A DNA stretch of 64,000 nucleotides from Ruminococcus hominis (lineage in GTDB: Bacteria; Bacillota; Clostridia; Lachnospirales; Lachnospiraceae). Below, piece after piece: positions 15,037 through 24,426 of the stretch. The position numbers and the translations under genes were made by a program. The notes beneath the pieces were generated by a model that did not search any database, was not told the DNA's origin, and saw nothing but the letters and a program-made list of their open reading frames with translations. The DNA lies in the NCBI RefSeq assembly GCF_014287355.1, contig NZ_JACOPE010000001.1:1488001-1552000 (forward strand). The letters are read 5' to 3'. Position 1 is the first letter of the stretch. The number at the start of each line of letters is the position of its first letter.

Positions 15037-16821
15037 ATGTATTATTCGGAAGAGCTAATAGAAGAAATCAGAATGAAAAACGATATAGTAGATGTCATTT
15101 CCAATTATGTACGACTTCAGAAGAAAGGAAGTTCCTATTTTGGACTTTGCCCGTTTCACAATGAAAAGTCCCCGTCTTTTTCTGTAAGCAGAGACAAGCA
15201 GATGTACTATTGCTTTGGTTGTGGGGCTGGTGGGACAGTATTTACATTTCTTATGGAATATGAGAATTATTCTTTCCTTGAAGCGGTTCAATATCTTGCA
15301 GAGCGTGCAGGAGTAGAACTGCCTAAAGAAGAATATTCAAAAGAAGCAAAGGAACGATCTGATTTGAAAGCGACCTTGTTGGAAATCAATAAGATTGCTG
15401 CACAATATTATTATGTTCAGTTAAAATCTGAACGCGGTGCAGTTGCTTATGATTATTTGACAGACAGAGGACTTTCAGAAGAGACCATAAAATCTTTTGG
15501 GCTTGGATTTGCAACAAAGTATAGTAATGATCTGTACAATTATCTTAAACGTAAAGGGTATAGTGAAGAATTGATCCGTCAGGCAGGGCTGATTAATATT
15601 GATGAAAAAAATGGAGTTTATGATAAGTTTTGGAATCGTGTTATGTTTCCGATTATGGATGCAAATAGTCGAGTAATTGGATTTGGTGGCCGGGTTATGG
15701 GAGATGCAAAGCCAAAATATTTAAATTCCCCAGAAACAGCGGTTTTTGATAAAAGCAGAAATTTGTATGGGCTGAACCGGGCACGTACATCGAGAAAATC
15801 ATATTTCCTTGTTTGTGAAGGTTATATGGATGTTATTTCACTTCATCAGGCAGGATTTACGAATGCAGTTGCGTCTTTAGGAACTGCGTTGACATCAGGA
15901 CATGCTTCATTGATCAAACGATATGTAAGTGAAGTATATCTTACATATGATAGCGATGATGCCGGTACGCGTGCAGCACTTCGGGCAGTTCCGATTATGA
16001 GAGAAGCTGGGATTGCAGCAAAAGTTATCCGAATGGATCCATATAAGGACCCAGATGAATTTATTAAAAATTTAGGTGCAGAGGAGTTTGAAAAAAGGAT
16101 TGAAAATGCCAGGAACGGCTTTATGTTCAGTTTGGAAATATTGTCAAAGAATTATGATATGGAATCTCCAGAAGAAAAAACAGCCTTTTTTCAGGAAACA
16201 GCAAAACGCTTAATAGAATTTGAGGATGAGCTGGAGCGTAATAACTATATAGAAGCTGTTGCAAAAGCATATCGCGTAAATCCAGACAGTCTTCAAAAAC
16301 TTGTCACAAAGACGGCAATTAAAGAAGGTTTGGCAAGTCCTACGAAGCGCCCTAAAAATTTGAATCAAAATAAAGATTCAGTATCAAAAAAGGAAGATGG
16401 GAATAAGAGAGCACAGAAGATTTTGCTTACATGGTTGATTGACCAGCCTAAGTTGTTCCAGATAATTGAGGAGTATGTTACTCCGGAGGATTTTACAGAA
16501 ACAAATTATCAAAAAGTAGCCGAATTATTATATGAGCAATATCATTTAGGAGAATTAAATCCAGCAAGAATATTGAATCATTTTACGGAAGAGGAAGAAC
16601 ATAGGGAAGTGGCAGCATTGTTTAATACTCGTATACGGGAGTTAACTACCGAGGAAGAAAAAGATCGTGCTATAAAAGAAACCATAATAAAAGTTAAGAA
16701 TAACAGTATTGATCATCAAACAATGAATTTAAATCCAACAGATATGGTTGGGTTACAGCGACTTATGGAGTCGAAGAGAAAGCTTCAGAACATTGGAAAA
16801 TTGCATATTTCTCTAGATTAA
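15037..16821 (+). CDS. dnaG: DNA primase
   Basis: DnaG makes RNA primers for replication. The N-terminal CHC2 zinc finger uses Cys38, His41, Cys59 and Cys62. The central part holds the TOPRIM catalytic core (V-C-E-G-Y-M-D-V and Y-D-S-D-D-A-G). The C-terminal region would bind the DnaB helicase. Length, 594 residues, is normal. AAAGGAGGAG precedes the ATG. It starts the conserved dnaG-rpoD operon. Upstream 14,860-15,036 is AT-rich and holds only a TATAAT (15002-15007) with no good -35. Confidence 0.97.
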   Translation: MYYSEELIEEIRMKNDIVDVISNYVRLQKKGSSYFGLCPFHNEKSPSFSVSRDKQMYYCFGCGAGGTVFTFLMEYENYSFLEAVQYLAERAGVELPKEEYSKEAKERSDLKATLLEINKIAAQYYYVQLKSERGAVAYDYLTDRGLSEETIKSFGLGFATKYSNDLYNYLKRKGYSEELIRQAGLINIDEKNGVYDKFWNRVMFPIMDANSRVIGFGGRVMGDAKPKYLNSPETAVFDKSRNLYGLNRARTSRKSYFLVCEGYMDVISLHQAGFTNAVASLGTALTSGHASLIKRYVSEVYLTYDSDDAGTRAALRAVPIMREAGIAAKVIRMDPYKDPDEFIKNLGAEEFEKRIENARNGFMFSLEILSKNYDMESPEEKTAFFQETAKRLIEFEDELERNNYIEAVAKAYRVNPDSLQKLVTKTAIKEGLASPTKRPKNLNQNKDSVSKKEDGNKRAQKILLTWLIDQPKLFQIIEEYVTPEDFTETNYQKVAELLYEQYHLGELNPARILNHFTEEEEHREVAALFNTRIRELTTEEEKDRAIKETIIKVKNNSIDHQTMNLNPTDMVGLQRLMESKRKLQNIGKLHISLD

Positions 16822-16877
16822 GGATAAAATAAAACAAGATATCTGTATGACGATGCAGATAGAGGAAGGAAGGACAC

Positions 16878-17990
16878 ATGGAAGATATTACACAGAAATT
16901 TTTAGAGCGCCTGAAAGAATTGGTTGCCCTGGGCAAGAAAAAGAAAAGTATTCTTGAAATTCAAGAAATCAACGATTTTTTCCGCGATATGGATTTGTCA
17001 ACGGAACAAATGGAAAGGGTTTTTGAATATCTTGAAGCGAACAATATTGACGTATTACGTATTAATTCGGATGATGACGATGATGTGGATTTGGATGCAA
17101 TTATGTCGGATGAAGAAGATGTAGATGTCGAGAATATTGATCTTTCAGTTCCGGATGGAGTTAGTGTAGAGGATCCTGTTCGTATGTATTTAAAGGAAAT
17201 CGGTAAAGTACCACTCTTAAGTGCTGAGCGAGAGATTGAGCTGGCACAGCGCATGGAAGAAGGCGATGAAGAAGCAAAAAAAGAACTTGCTGAGGCAAAC
17301 CTTCGTCTGGTTGTCAGCATTGCAAAGAGATATGTAGGACGAGGAATGCTATTTTTAGATTTGATTCAGGAAGGTAACCTTGGTTTGATCAAAGCAGTTG
17401 AAAAATTTGATTATCACAAAGGTTATAAATTCAGTACTTATGCTACATGGTGGATTCGTCAGGCTATTACACGTGCTATTGCAGATCAGGCAAGAACAAT
17501 CCGAATTCCTGTTCATATGGTAGAGACAATTAATAAATTGATTCGTGTGTCACGTCAATTACTGCAGGAACTTGGGCGTGAACCAACGCCGGAAGAGATT
17601 GCAAAAGAACTGGACATGCCGGTAGAGCGTGTGCGAGAGATATTAAAAATATCTCAGGAACCAGTTTCCTTAGAAACACCTATCGGAGAAGAAGAAGACA
17701 GTCATTTAGGAGATTTTATTCAGGATGATAATGTTCCTGTTCCGGCAGAAGCAGCAGCTCAGACTTTATTAAAAGAACAGTTAGATGAAGTGCTTGATAC
17801 TTTGACTGAAAGAGAACAGAAAGTTTTAAGACTTCGTTTTGGTATGAACGACGGACGAGCAAGAACATTGGAAGAAGTAGGAAAAGAATTTGATGTAACA
17901 CGTGAACGTATTCGTCAGATTGAAGCGAAGGCACTTCGTAAACTTCGTCATCCAAGTAGAAGTAGAAAACTTCGTGATTATTTAGATTAA
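16878..17990 (+). CDS. rpoD: RNA polymerase primary sigma factor (SigA/RpoD)
   Basis: The housekeeping sigma factor, 370 residues. Region 1.1 (residues 1-80) ends in an acidic stretch. Regions 1.2-2.4 include [11 protein letters not shown] and [14 protein letters not shown]. Region 4 ends with the [20 protein letters not shown]. It should recognise the TTGACA/TATAAT promoters seen through the window. AGGAAGGA precedes the ATG. It lies 56 bp after dnaG. Confidence 0.98.
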   Translation: MEDITQKFLERLKELVALGKKKKSILEIQEINDFFRDMDLSTEQMERVFEYLEANNIDVLRINSDDDDDVDLDAIMSDEEDVDVENIDLSVPDGVSVEDPVRMYLKEIGKVPLLSAEREIELAQRMEEGDEEAKKELAEANLRLVVSIAKRYVGRGMLFLDLIQEGNLGLIKAVEKFDYHKGYKFSTYATWWIRQAITRAIADQARTIRIPVHMVETINKLIRVSRQLLQELGREPTPEEIAKELDMPVERVREILKISQEPVSLETPIGEEEDSHLGDFIQDDNVPVPAEAAAQTLLKEQLDEVLDTLTEREQKVLRLRFGMNDGRARTLEEVGKEFDVTRERIRQIEAKALRKLRHPSRSRKLRDYLD

Positions 17991-18001
17991 GAGGATATCA
18001 T

Positions 18002-18715
18002 ATGGAATTATCAAAGAGACTGCAGGCAGTTGCAGATCTGGTAACACCAGGATATACAATTGCGGATGTAGGCACAGATCATGCCTACATCCCAATTTAT
18101 CTTGTGGAAAAAGGAATTGTTCAAAGAGCGGTGGCTATGGATATTAATGAAGGTCCGTTGGATCGTGCAACAGAACATATTAAAGAAAATAAATTGGAAA
18201 ATCAGATACAAACACGTTTGTCTAATGGGTTGCAACATTTACAAAAGGGTGAAGTGGACACAGTCATTCTTGCAGGAATGGGTGGAAATCTGATGATTAA
18301 TATTTTAAATGAGGATTTTAATAAAACAAATTCCTTGAAAGAATGCATCCTGCAGCCACAATCAGAAGTGTTTAAAGTGAGAACCTTTCTTTTAGAGAAA
18401 GGCTTTTTGTTCATAGAAGAGAATATGGTTTTAGATGATGGAAAATATTATCCGATGATGAAAGTAATTCCCCCTGAAAAAATAGAAGAAATAAAACCAG
18501 CTTTCTGGTCAGAGATTGAAATACGTTATGGAAAATTACTGCTGGAAGAAAAAAATCCGATTTTAAAACAATTTCTCGAACGAGAGTCTGGCATTAGGAA
18601 AGATATTTTAAGTAAGTTAGAACGAGTAGAAGGGATACATATTTCTGAGCGAAAAGCAGAATTAAATCAGGAACTTTTCCAAATCAAGGAGGGGTTGAAA
18701 TACTATGCAATGTAA
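18002..18715 (+). CDS. trmK: tRNA (adenine22-N1)-methyltransferase
   Basis: A SAM-dependent methyltransferase of the TrmK (COG2384) family, 237 residues, forming m1A22 in tRNA. The SAM site is V-A-D-V-G-T-D-H-A-Y near residues 19-28, followed by I-L-A-G-M-G-G and the L-Q-P-Q catalytic region. The ribosome-binding site overlaps the rpoD stop. The gene's 3' end overlaps the next gene by 11 bp, so translation is probably coupled. Confidence 0.93.
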   Translation: MELSKRLQAVADLVTPGYTIADVGTDHAYIPIYLVEKGIVQRAVAMDINEGPLDRATEHIKENKLENQIQTRLSNGLQHLQKGEVDTVILAGMGGNLMINILNEDFNKTNSLKECILQPQSEVFKVRTFLLEKGFLFIEENMVLDDGKYYPMMKVIPPEKIEEIKPAFWSEIEIRYGKLLLEEKNPILKQFLERESGIRKDILSKLERVEGIHISERKAELNQELFQIKEGLKYYAM

Positions 18716-19487
18716 AGAAATCATAGAAATAATAGAAGAAAACTATCCAAAAGAGGCTGCATTAACTTTCGATAATGTAGGACTACAAGCTGGACGTAGC
18801 ACCAAAAAAGTATCAAAAATACTTTTAGCTTTAGACGCTACTACTCCAGTGATAGAACTTGCAGAAAAACAGGATGTTGATATGTTAATCACACATCATC
18901 CGTTGATTTTTTCACCGTTAAAATCTATTACGGATCAAGATTTTGTCGGAAGGAGGATTTTACGTCTAATTCAGGATGACATAGCATATTATGCAATGCA
19001 TACAAATTATGATGTACTGGGGATGGCAGAGCTGTCAGAAGAAATATTGCAATTAAAAGAAACAGAAGTTTTAGATGTTACAGGAGAATTTTTCGGAATT
19101 TCACAAGGAATCGGTCGTGTCGGATTATTAGAATCAACTATGAGTTTAAGATCTTTTTGCGATTATGTGAAGGAAAAATTAGTGCTTAGTAATATAAAAG
19201 TATTTGGAGATTTAGACAAGAAGATTAAGAAAGTTGCAATTTCTCCGGGATCTGGAAAAAGTGAGATAGCAGTAGCATTAAAACATAATGTTGATGTGCT
19301 TGTTACAGGAGATATAGGGCACCATGAAGGCTTAGATGCTATGGAACAGGGACTTGCGATTATCGATGCGGGTCATTATGGAACAGAATATATCTTTGTG
19401 GATGATATGAAAAAATATTTATCACAGAGATGTCTGGGAGTTGAAATTATAACAGAACCTGTATCACATCCATTTCAAGTTGTATAG
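18705..19487 (+). CDS. Nif3-like dinuclear metal centre protein
   Basis: A member of the Nif3/DUF34 family, 260 residues. The metal ligands are visible in L-I-T-H-H-P-L-I-F and near the C-terminus in D-A-G-H-Y-G-T-E. Members form hexamers with a two-metal site. Some act as GTP cyclohydrolase-like enzymes, but the physiological role is unsettled. Its place after trmK is conserved in Firmicutes. AAGGAGGGG lies in the end of trmK. Confidence 0.92.
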   Translation: MQCKEIIEIIEENYPKEAALTFDNVGLQAGRSTKKVSKILLALDATTPVIELAEKQDVDMLITHHPLIFSPLKSITDQDFVGRRILRLIQDDIAYYAMHTNYDVLGMAELSEEILQLKETEVLDVTGEFFGISQGIGRVGLLESTMSLRSFCDYVKEKLVLSNIKVFGDLDKKIKKVAISPGSGKSEIAVALKHNVDVLVTGDIGHHEGLDAMEQGLAIIDAGHYGTEYIFVDDMKKYLSQRCLGVEIITEPVSHPFQVV

Positions 19488-19515
19488 GTGAGAGCAGGAG
19501 AAAGGTGAGTGCAAG

Positions 19516-21186
19516 ATGGAAGAAAGAATGTGTAAAGTAACAGTTGATGATAAAATTGTTGAATACAAGGAAGGCACAAAATATCAGACAATAGCACGGG
19601 ATTTTCAAAAGTATTATGACCATCAAATTGTACTGGCTGTTATAGAAGATAATCGCTTGCAAGAGCTGAATAAAGCAGTGGAGGGAGACATAAAACTAAG
19701 CTTTATTACAACTGCAGATAAGGCCGGGTTTGAAACTTATAGACGAAGCATGTGTTTTCTACTTGTAAAAGCGGTTCATGATATAGGCGGACATGATAAG
19801 GTTGAGCGTGTTCGAATACATTTTTCTGTAAGTAAAGGATATTATTGTACAGTAGATGGTGAAATTACGGTTAATGCTGAGTTTTTAAGTCGTGTTGATG
19901 CTCGAATGCGTGAGATGGCAGAGCAGAAGATTCAAATAGAAAAGAAGTCGATACCGACTTCAAAAGCGATAGAACTGTTTCATAAACATAAAATGTATGA
20001 TAAGGAACAGTTGTTTGAATATCGTAGAGTATCTACAGTGAACATCTATAGTATTAATGAGTTTGAAGATTATTATTATGGATATATGGTACCAGATACA
20101 GGATATTTAAAAAATTTTTCACTTCATTTATATGGAAAAGGCTTTGTGATTCAATTTCCAACCATGAGTGACCCTATATGTGTTCCTGAATTTGAACCTC
20201 GTGAAAAGTTATTTAAAGTTCAGAATGAGTCTATTGAATGGGGAGATTTACAGGGGATTGATACAGTTGGGGCTTTAAATGATATGATTACAAAGCATGA
20301 TATGCGTGAAATCGTACTTGTTCAGGAAGCTTATCAGGAACGTAAAATCGGAGAAATCGCAGAGCAGATTGCAGAACATCCAGAAATAAAGTTTGTGCTG
20401 ATCGCAGGTCCATCGTCTTCTGGAAAGACGACATTTTCCCATCGTCTGTCCATTCAACTTAAAGTGAACGGACTTACACCGCATCCGATTGCAGTTGACA
20501 ATTATTTTGTAAATCGTGAAAATACTCCAAAAGATAAAGATGGTAATTATAATTTTGAATGCTTAGAAGCAATTGATGTAAAAAAGTTTAATGAAGATAT
20601 GACAGCACTTTTAAATGGAGAAAAAGTATATCTTCCAATTTTTGATTTTAAGACAGGAATGCGTAACTATTCAACAATACCGAAACAATTAGGTGAGAAT
20701 GATATTTTAGTAATAGAAGGAATCCACTGTCTAAATCCAAAATTAACAGAAAATCTGAATAATAACAATAAATTTAAAATTTATATTAGTGCACTTACAC
20801 AGTTGAATATAGATGAACACAATCGTATTCCATCAACAGACGGAAGATTAATACGTCGTATTGTAAGAGATGCTGAAACACGTGGAACATCGGCCACTAA
20901 AACAATTGCAATGTGGAATTCAGTCAGAAAAGGAGAAGAGGAAAATATTTTCCCATTTCAGGAAGAAGCAGATGTGATGTTCAATTCGTCCCTTGTGTAT
21001 GAATTAGCCGTGCTTAAGCAATATGTAGAACCATTATTGTTTGGAGTTGATAAACATGCTCCTGAATATATTGAAGCGAAAAGATTATTAAAGTTTTTCG
21101 ATTATTTTATAGGAATAAGCAATGAAAATGTTCCGACGAATTCATTGTTGAGAGAATTTATCGGCGGCGGTTGTTTCCGCGTATAA
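19516..21186 (+). CDS. TGS-domain nucleoside (uridine) kinase
   Basis: This protein of 556 residues has an N-terminal TGS-like domain (about 5-65) and a threonyl-tRNA-synthetase-like second domain (about 70-200). A P-loop kinase domain of the uridine kinase/phosphoribulokinase family follows (Walker A G-P-S-S-S-G-K-T, 298-305). The kinase part has D-F-K-T-G-M-R and V-I-E-G-I-H-C-L-N. This ThrRS-editing/uridine-kinase fusion is known across Firmicutes. Phosphorylation of uridine is the likely activity. The gene is the last of the dnaG operon before a strong terminator. Confidence 0.87.
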   Translation: MEERMCKVTVDDKIVEYKEGTKYQTIARDFQKYYDHQIVLAVIEDNRLQELNKAVEGDIKLSFITTADKAGFETYRRSMCFLLVKAVHDIGGHDKVERVRIHFSVSKGYYCTVDGEITVNAEFLSRVDARMREMAEQKIQIEKKSIPTSKAIELFHKHKMYDKEQLFEYRRVSTVNIYSINEFEDYYYGYMVPDTGYLKNFSLHLYGKGFVIQFPTMSDPICVPEFEPREKLFKVQNESIEWGDLQGIDTVGALNDMITKHDMREIVLVQEAYQERKIGEIAEQIAEHPEIKFVLIAGPSSSGKTTFSHRLSIQLKVNGLTPHPIAVDNYFVNRENTPKDKDGNYNFECLEAIDVKKFNEDMTALLNGEKVYLPIFDFKTGMRNYSTIPKQLGENDILVIEGIHCLNPKLTENLNNNNKFKIYISALTQLNIDEHNRIPSTDGRLIRRIVRDAETRGTSATKTIAMWNSVRKGEEENIFPFQEEADVMFNSSLVYELAVLKQYVEPLLFGVDKHAPEYIEAKRLLKFFDYFIGISNENVPTNSLLREFIGGGCFRV

Positions 21187-21190
21187 ATCA

Positions 21191-21243
21191 AAAAACGAGT
21201 CTAAGTAATTTTTTTATTGAGAAAATTACCTGGACTCGTTTTT
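21191..21243. terminator. Bidirectional terminator between nucleoside kinase and aroC
   Basis: AAAAACGAGTC (21191-21201) pairs with GACTCGTTTTT (21233-21243), and an inner TAATTTT/AAAATTA stem extends it. U-tracts occur in both directions. Confidence 0.88.
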
Positions 21244-21261
21244 GGTATTAAATATAGTTGT

Positions 21262-22362
21262 TTAGCAATCGTAAAATTTTTTGATTCCATCCAGGCGGCT
21301 ATGCATGTTTTGCAAAAGTAAATCTGCAATTGTTATAGCAGCCATGGATTCTACTACAACAACAGCTCGAGGAACAATGATTGGGTCATGTCTTCCTTTG
21401 ATAACTAATTCGGTATTTTTCTTGTCCTCGGTGACCGTCTGTTGCGGTTGTGCAATAGAAGGAGTAGGTTTTATAGCAGTGCGGAAAATTAAAGTATCCC
21501 CATCACTCATACCGCCTAATACACCACCAGAATGATTGGTTTTTTTATGGATTTCGTTATCTTTCACATAAAAAGCATCATTATTTGTGCTTCCATTTAA
21601 TTCTGCAACATGAAATCCGTCTCCAATTTCAAAAGCCTTTACGGCACCAATAGAGAATATTGCTTGTGCAAGGCAGGAATCCAGTTTATCAAAAACAGGT
21701 TCGCCGATTCCAACAGGAAGTCCCTCAACGCGACATTCAATAATACCACCGGCAGAATCTGAATTTTCAAGCATCTTATCAAGATATTCAGAGGCGTGTT
21801 TGGCAATCTCATTATTAGGCATATATAATTTGTTTTCATTAATTTCATTGTAATGATAGTCTGATTCATCAACACAGATAGGACCGATAGATTTTGCATA
21901 AGTGCAAATATGTATACCAAGTTCATTTAGTAAGGCAGATGCTACAGCACCGGCAGCAACACGGCCAATAGTCTCTCTTCCGGAAGAACGTCCTCCACCG
22001 CGATAATCGCGAAAGCCATATTTCTGTGTGAATGTATAATCAGCGTGTCCCGGGCGATATACAGATGCAATATTACTGTAATCACGAGAACGCTGGTCTT
22101 GATTACGTACCATTAAAGAAATCGGCGTCCCGGTTGTATATCCTTCAAATATGCCTGACAATATTTCAACCTGGTCTGTTTCCTGTCTCATAGTTGTGTA
22201 TTTGCTTTGTCCTGGCTTTCTGCGATTTAGGAAAGCCTGTATATCAGATTCTTGAAGTTTCAGTCCGGCAGGGCATCCATCGATTACAACACCGATTGCT
22301 GCACCATGAGATTCACCCCAGGTAGAAACTTGAAATAAACGTCCATATATTGAGCCACTCAT
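21262..22362 (-). CDS. aroC: Chorismate synthase
   Basis: AroC converts EPSP to chorismate, the last step of the shikimate pathway, using reduced FMN. Family signatures are present: G-E-S-H-G-A near the N-terminus, R-P-G-H-A-D-Y-T, the R-G-G-G-R-S-S-G-R-E-T segment and S-G-G-V-L-G-G-M-S-D-G. Length is 366 residues. AGGAGGAG lies about 8 nt upstream. It is a single minus-strand gene with its own promoter. Other shikimate genes are not nearby. Confidence 0.97.
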   Translation of the reverse strand: MSGSIYGRLFQVSTWGESHGAAIGVVIDGCPAGLKLQESDIQAFLNRRKPGQSKYTTMRQETDQVEILSGIFEGYTTGTPISLMVRNQDQRSRDYSNIASVYRPGHADYTFTQKYGFRDYRGGGRSSGRETIGRVAAGAVASALLNELGIHICTYAKSIGPICVDESDYHYNEINENKLYMPNNEIAKHASEYLDKMLENSDSAGGIIECRVEGLPVGIGEPVFDKLDSCLAQAIFSIGAVKAFEIGDGFHVAELNGSTNNDAFYVKDNEIHKKTNHSGGVLGGMSDGDTLIFRTAIKPTPSIAQPQQTVTEDKKNTELVIKGRHDPIIVPRAVVVVESMAAITIADLLLQNMHSRLDGIKKFYDC

Positions 22363-22415
22363 TTAAAATCTCCTCCTTATGTTTGTGTAATATTTCATTA
22401 AAAAACATATAGCTT

Positions 22416-22444
22416 ATTATATAAGAAGAAAAATGAACATGCAA
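22416..22444 (-). promoter_or_regulatory. aroC promoter
   Basis: On the minus strand, TTGCAT (22439-22444), 17-bp spacer and perfect TATAAT (22416-22421). Confidence 0.75.
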
Positions 22445-22505
22445 TTACTAATTGGGGTGAAATTTTTAAGAAAATTTGAATTTTGATAAAACCTTAAGAT
22501 TTTAC

Positions 22506-22534
22506 TGTACAATTGCAAGAATTCATAATATAAT
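22506..22534 (+). promoter_or_regulatory. Probable promoter of the L,D-transpeptidase gene
   Basis: A perfect TATAAT at 22529-22534 with a weak TGTACA at 22506-22511, 17 bp apart. Confidence 0.5.
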
Positions 22535-22572
22535 TGAGCCTAGATGTTGATTTATAAAAGGGGAGATACAAC

Positions 22573-24309
22573 ATGAAACAAAGAAAGATAACTAAAGGTA
22601 ATAAAGAAAAGCAAATCAACAATACTGATTTTAAAGAAACAGATAAATTCCTAGAAGCTGAGGATGATACATTTGAAGAAGTAGACGAGGACTTGGGAAC
22701 TGAGGATGATGCATTTGAAGAGGTCGATGAAAGTGCAGAAATCGAGGAGAATGATTTTACAGAAGCAGATGCTCAGGATGAAGAAGTTCCTGGAGGGGTA
22801 GACAATATAGAGGAATATGATGAATCAGAAAATGAAGATTTGTTTACATCTCAAGATGATTTCACAAGTGAGATTATAAATTTGGATGATAAGACAGATA
22901 AGAAAAAAAATAAAAAAGGGAAAAAAGTATTGTGGATAACACTGGGATCAATAGCAGGTGTGGTTGCAATTGTTTATTTAGGAATATCGTTTTTCTTTAT
23001 GTCGCATTATTATATAAATACAGAGATTAACGGTCATGATTTTTCTATGAAAACAGCAGCAGATGTTGAAAAATATATGAAAGATCAAGTGAAAAATTAC
23101 AGTTTAACAGTGTTGGAGATGGAACAGGCAGTAGATATTATTGATGGAGATACGATTGATCTGGAGTATAAAGCATCCGATGAAGCCGAAGCTGCAATTA
23201 AAGACCAGAATGCTTTTTTATGGCCAGCAGGTATTTTTTCTAAGAAATCTTGTCATATTAAACTGGAGGTTTCGTATGATGAAAGTAAATTGCAACAAGA
23301 GATTCAAAATCTGCAAACAGTGACGAGAGAACAAATAGAACCTAAATCAGCATATCCTAAATTTGATGGAAACCAATTTGTAATTGAGCCGGAAGTAAAA
23401 GGTACTGCAGTAGACCAGGACGTATTGAATGAAAAGATCAATCAATATATTACAGAGTTTAAATCAGAGCTTGATATGGAAAAAGAAGGGTGCTATAAGA
23501 AACCTGTTTATACTTCTGATTCAAAAGAGGTAAAAGCTGCTTGTGATGAGATGAATAAGTACTTACAGGCAAGTATTACATATACAATGACAGAGAATGT
23601 AGTTGTTGATAAATCTGTTATTAATAGCTGGGTAACAGTAGATGATGATATGAAAGTTTCTTTTGATGAGAATGCAGTCAGAGATTGGTTAACAGCATTT
23701 GGAGATAAGTATGATACCGTAGGAACTACCAGAACAATTACGACGCCTACAGGAAAAACGGTAGAAGTTTCTGGTGGAACATATGGCTGGTCAATTGATG
23801 AAGATACTGAATTTACAGCATTGACAAACAGTATTAAGAACGGAGAAGTTGTTACAAAAGAGCCGGCATATTATCAGACTGCAGCATCACATAGTGCACA
23901 AGACTGGGGTGATACTTATGCAGAAGTAGATATTTCAGCACAGCATATGTGGTATATTTCAGGGGGCTCCGTTGTGTTGGAGACAGATGTCGTTACCGGG
24001 GAGCCGATTCCGGAAAAAGAAACAACCTTGGGAGTATATGATATTTTGGAGAAATCTTTAAATAAAACCTTGATCGGAGAAGATAATCCGGTTACCGGAA
24101 AGCCAATTTATCAGACACCGGTATCATATTGGATGCGTGTTACATGGAGCGGTATTGGTTTTCATGATGCGATATGGCAGCCTGCTTTTGGAGGAACACT
24201 CTATCGAGATGGAGCAGGTTCACACGGATGTATTAACATGCCGCTTGATATGGCAGCAGCACTATATAATGTAATATCAGTGGGGACTCCGGTAATTGTT
24301 CATAATTAG
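22573..24309 (+). CDS. Membrane-anchored L,D-transpeptidase (YkuD)
   Basis: This protein of 578 residues makes 3-3 cross-links or anchors proteins in peptidoglycan. A cytoplasmic N-terminus with a strongly acidic block (about 20-105) contains two near-identical units, E-D-D-T/A-F-E-E-V-D-E. One transmembrane helix (119-143) is followed by an extracellular peptidoglycan-binding-4 type region. The YkuD domain at the C-terminus has the catalytic S-H-G-C-I-N motif (Cys553). The architecture matches the clostridial Ldt group. The acidic cytoplasmic tail is unusual for a cell-wall enzyme. Confidence 0.92.
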   Translation: MKQRKITKGNKEKQINNTDFKETDKFLEAEDDTFEEVDEDLGTEDDAFEEVDESAEIEENDFTEADAQDEEVPGGVDNIEEYDESENEDLFTSQDDFTSEIINLDDKTDKKKNKKGKKVLWITLGSIAGVVAIVYLGISFFFMSHYYINTEINGHDFSMKTAADVEKYMKDQVKNYSLTVLEMEQAVDIIDGDTIDLEYKASDEAEAAIKDQNAFLWPAGIFSKKSCHIKLEVSYDESKLQQEIQNLQTVTREQIEPKSAYPKFDGNQFVIEPEVKGTAVDQDVLNEKINQYITEFKSELDMEKEGCYKKPVYTSDSKEVKAACDEMNKYLQASITYTMTENVVVDKSVINSWVTVDDDMKVSFDENAVRDWLTAFGDKYDTVGTTRTITTPTGKTVEVSGGTYGWSIDEDTEFTALTNSIKNGEVVTKEPAYYQTAASHSAQDWGDTYAEVDISAQHMWYISGGSVVLETDVVTGEPIPEKETTLGVYDILEKSLNKTLIGEDNPVTGKPIYQTPVSYWMRVTWSGIGFHDAIWQPAFGGTLYRDGAGSHGCINMPLDMAAALYNVISVGTPVIVHN

Positions 24310-24375
24310 AGAACTTATACATTTAAAGTTGTATTACACGTTCGACTTGAATTGGAATTATATAAAAAAAAGCAA

Positions 24376-24410
24376 AATAGGACAGCTTCTTTGAAAACAG
24401 CTGTCCTATT
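24376..24410. terminator. Hairpin before tgt; terminator-like on the minus strand
   Basis: A perfect 12-bp stem (24376-24387 with 24399-24410) ends 16 bp before the tgt ATG. On the + strand no T-tract follows. On the minus strand the stem is followed by TTTGCTTTTTTTT, so it would stop antisense transcription. It may also protect the tgt 5' end. Confidence 0.5.
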
Positions 24411-24426
24411 ATAGAAAGAGGAAATT

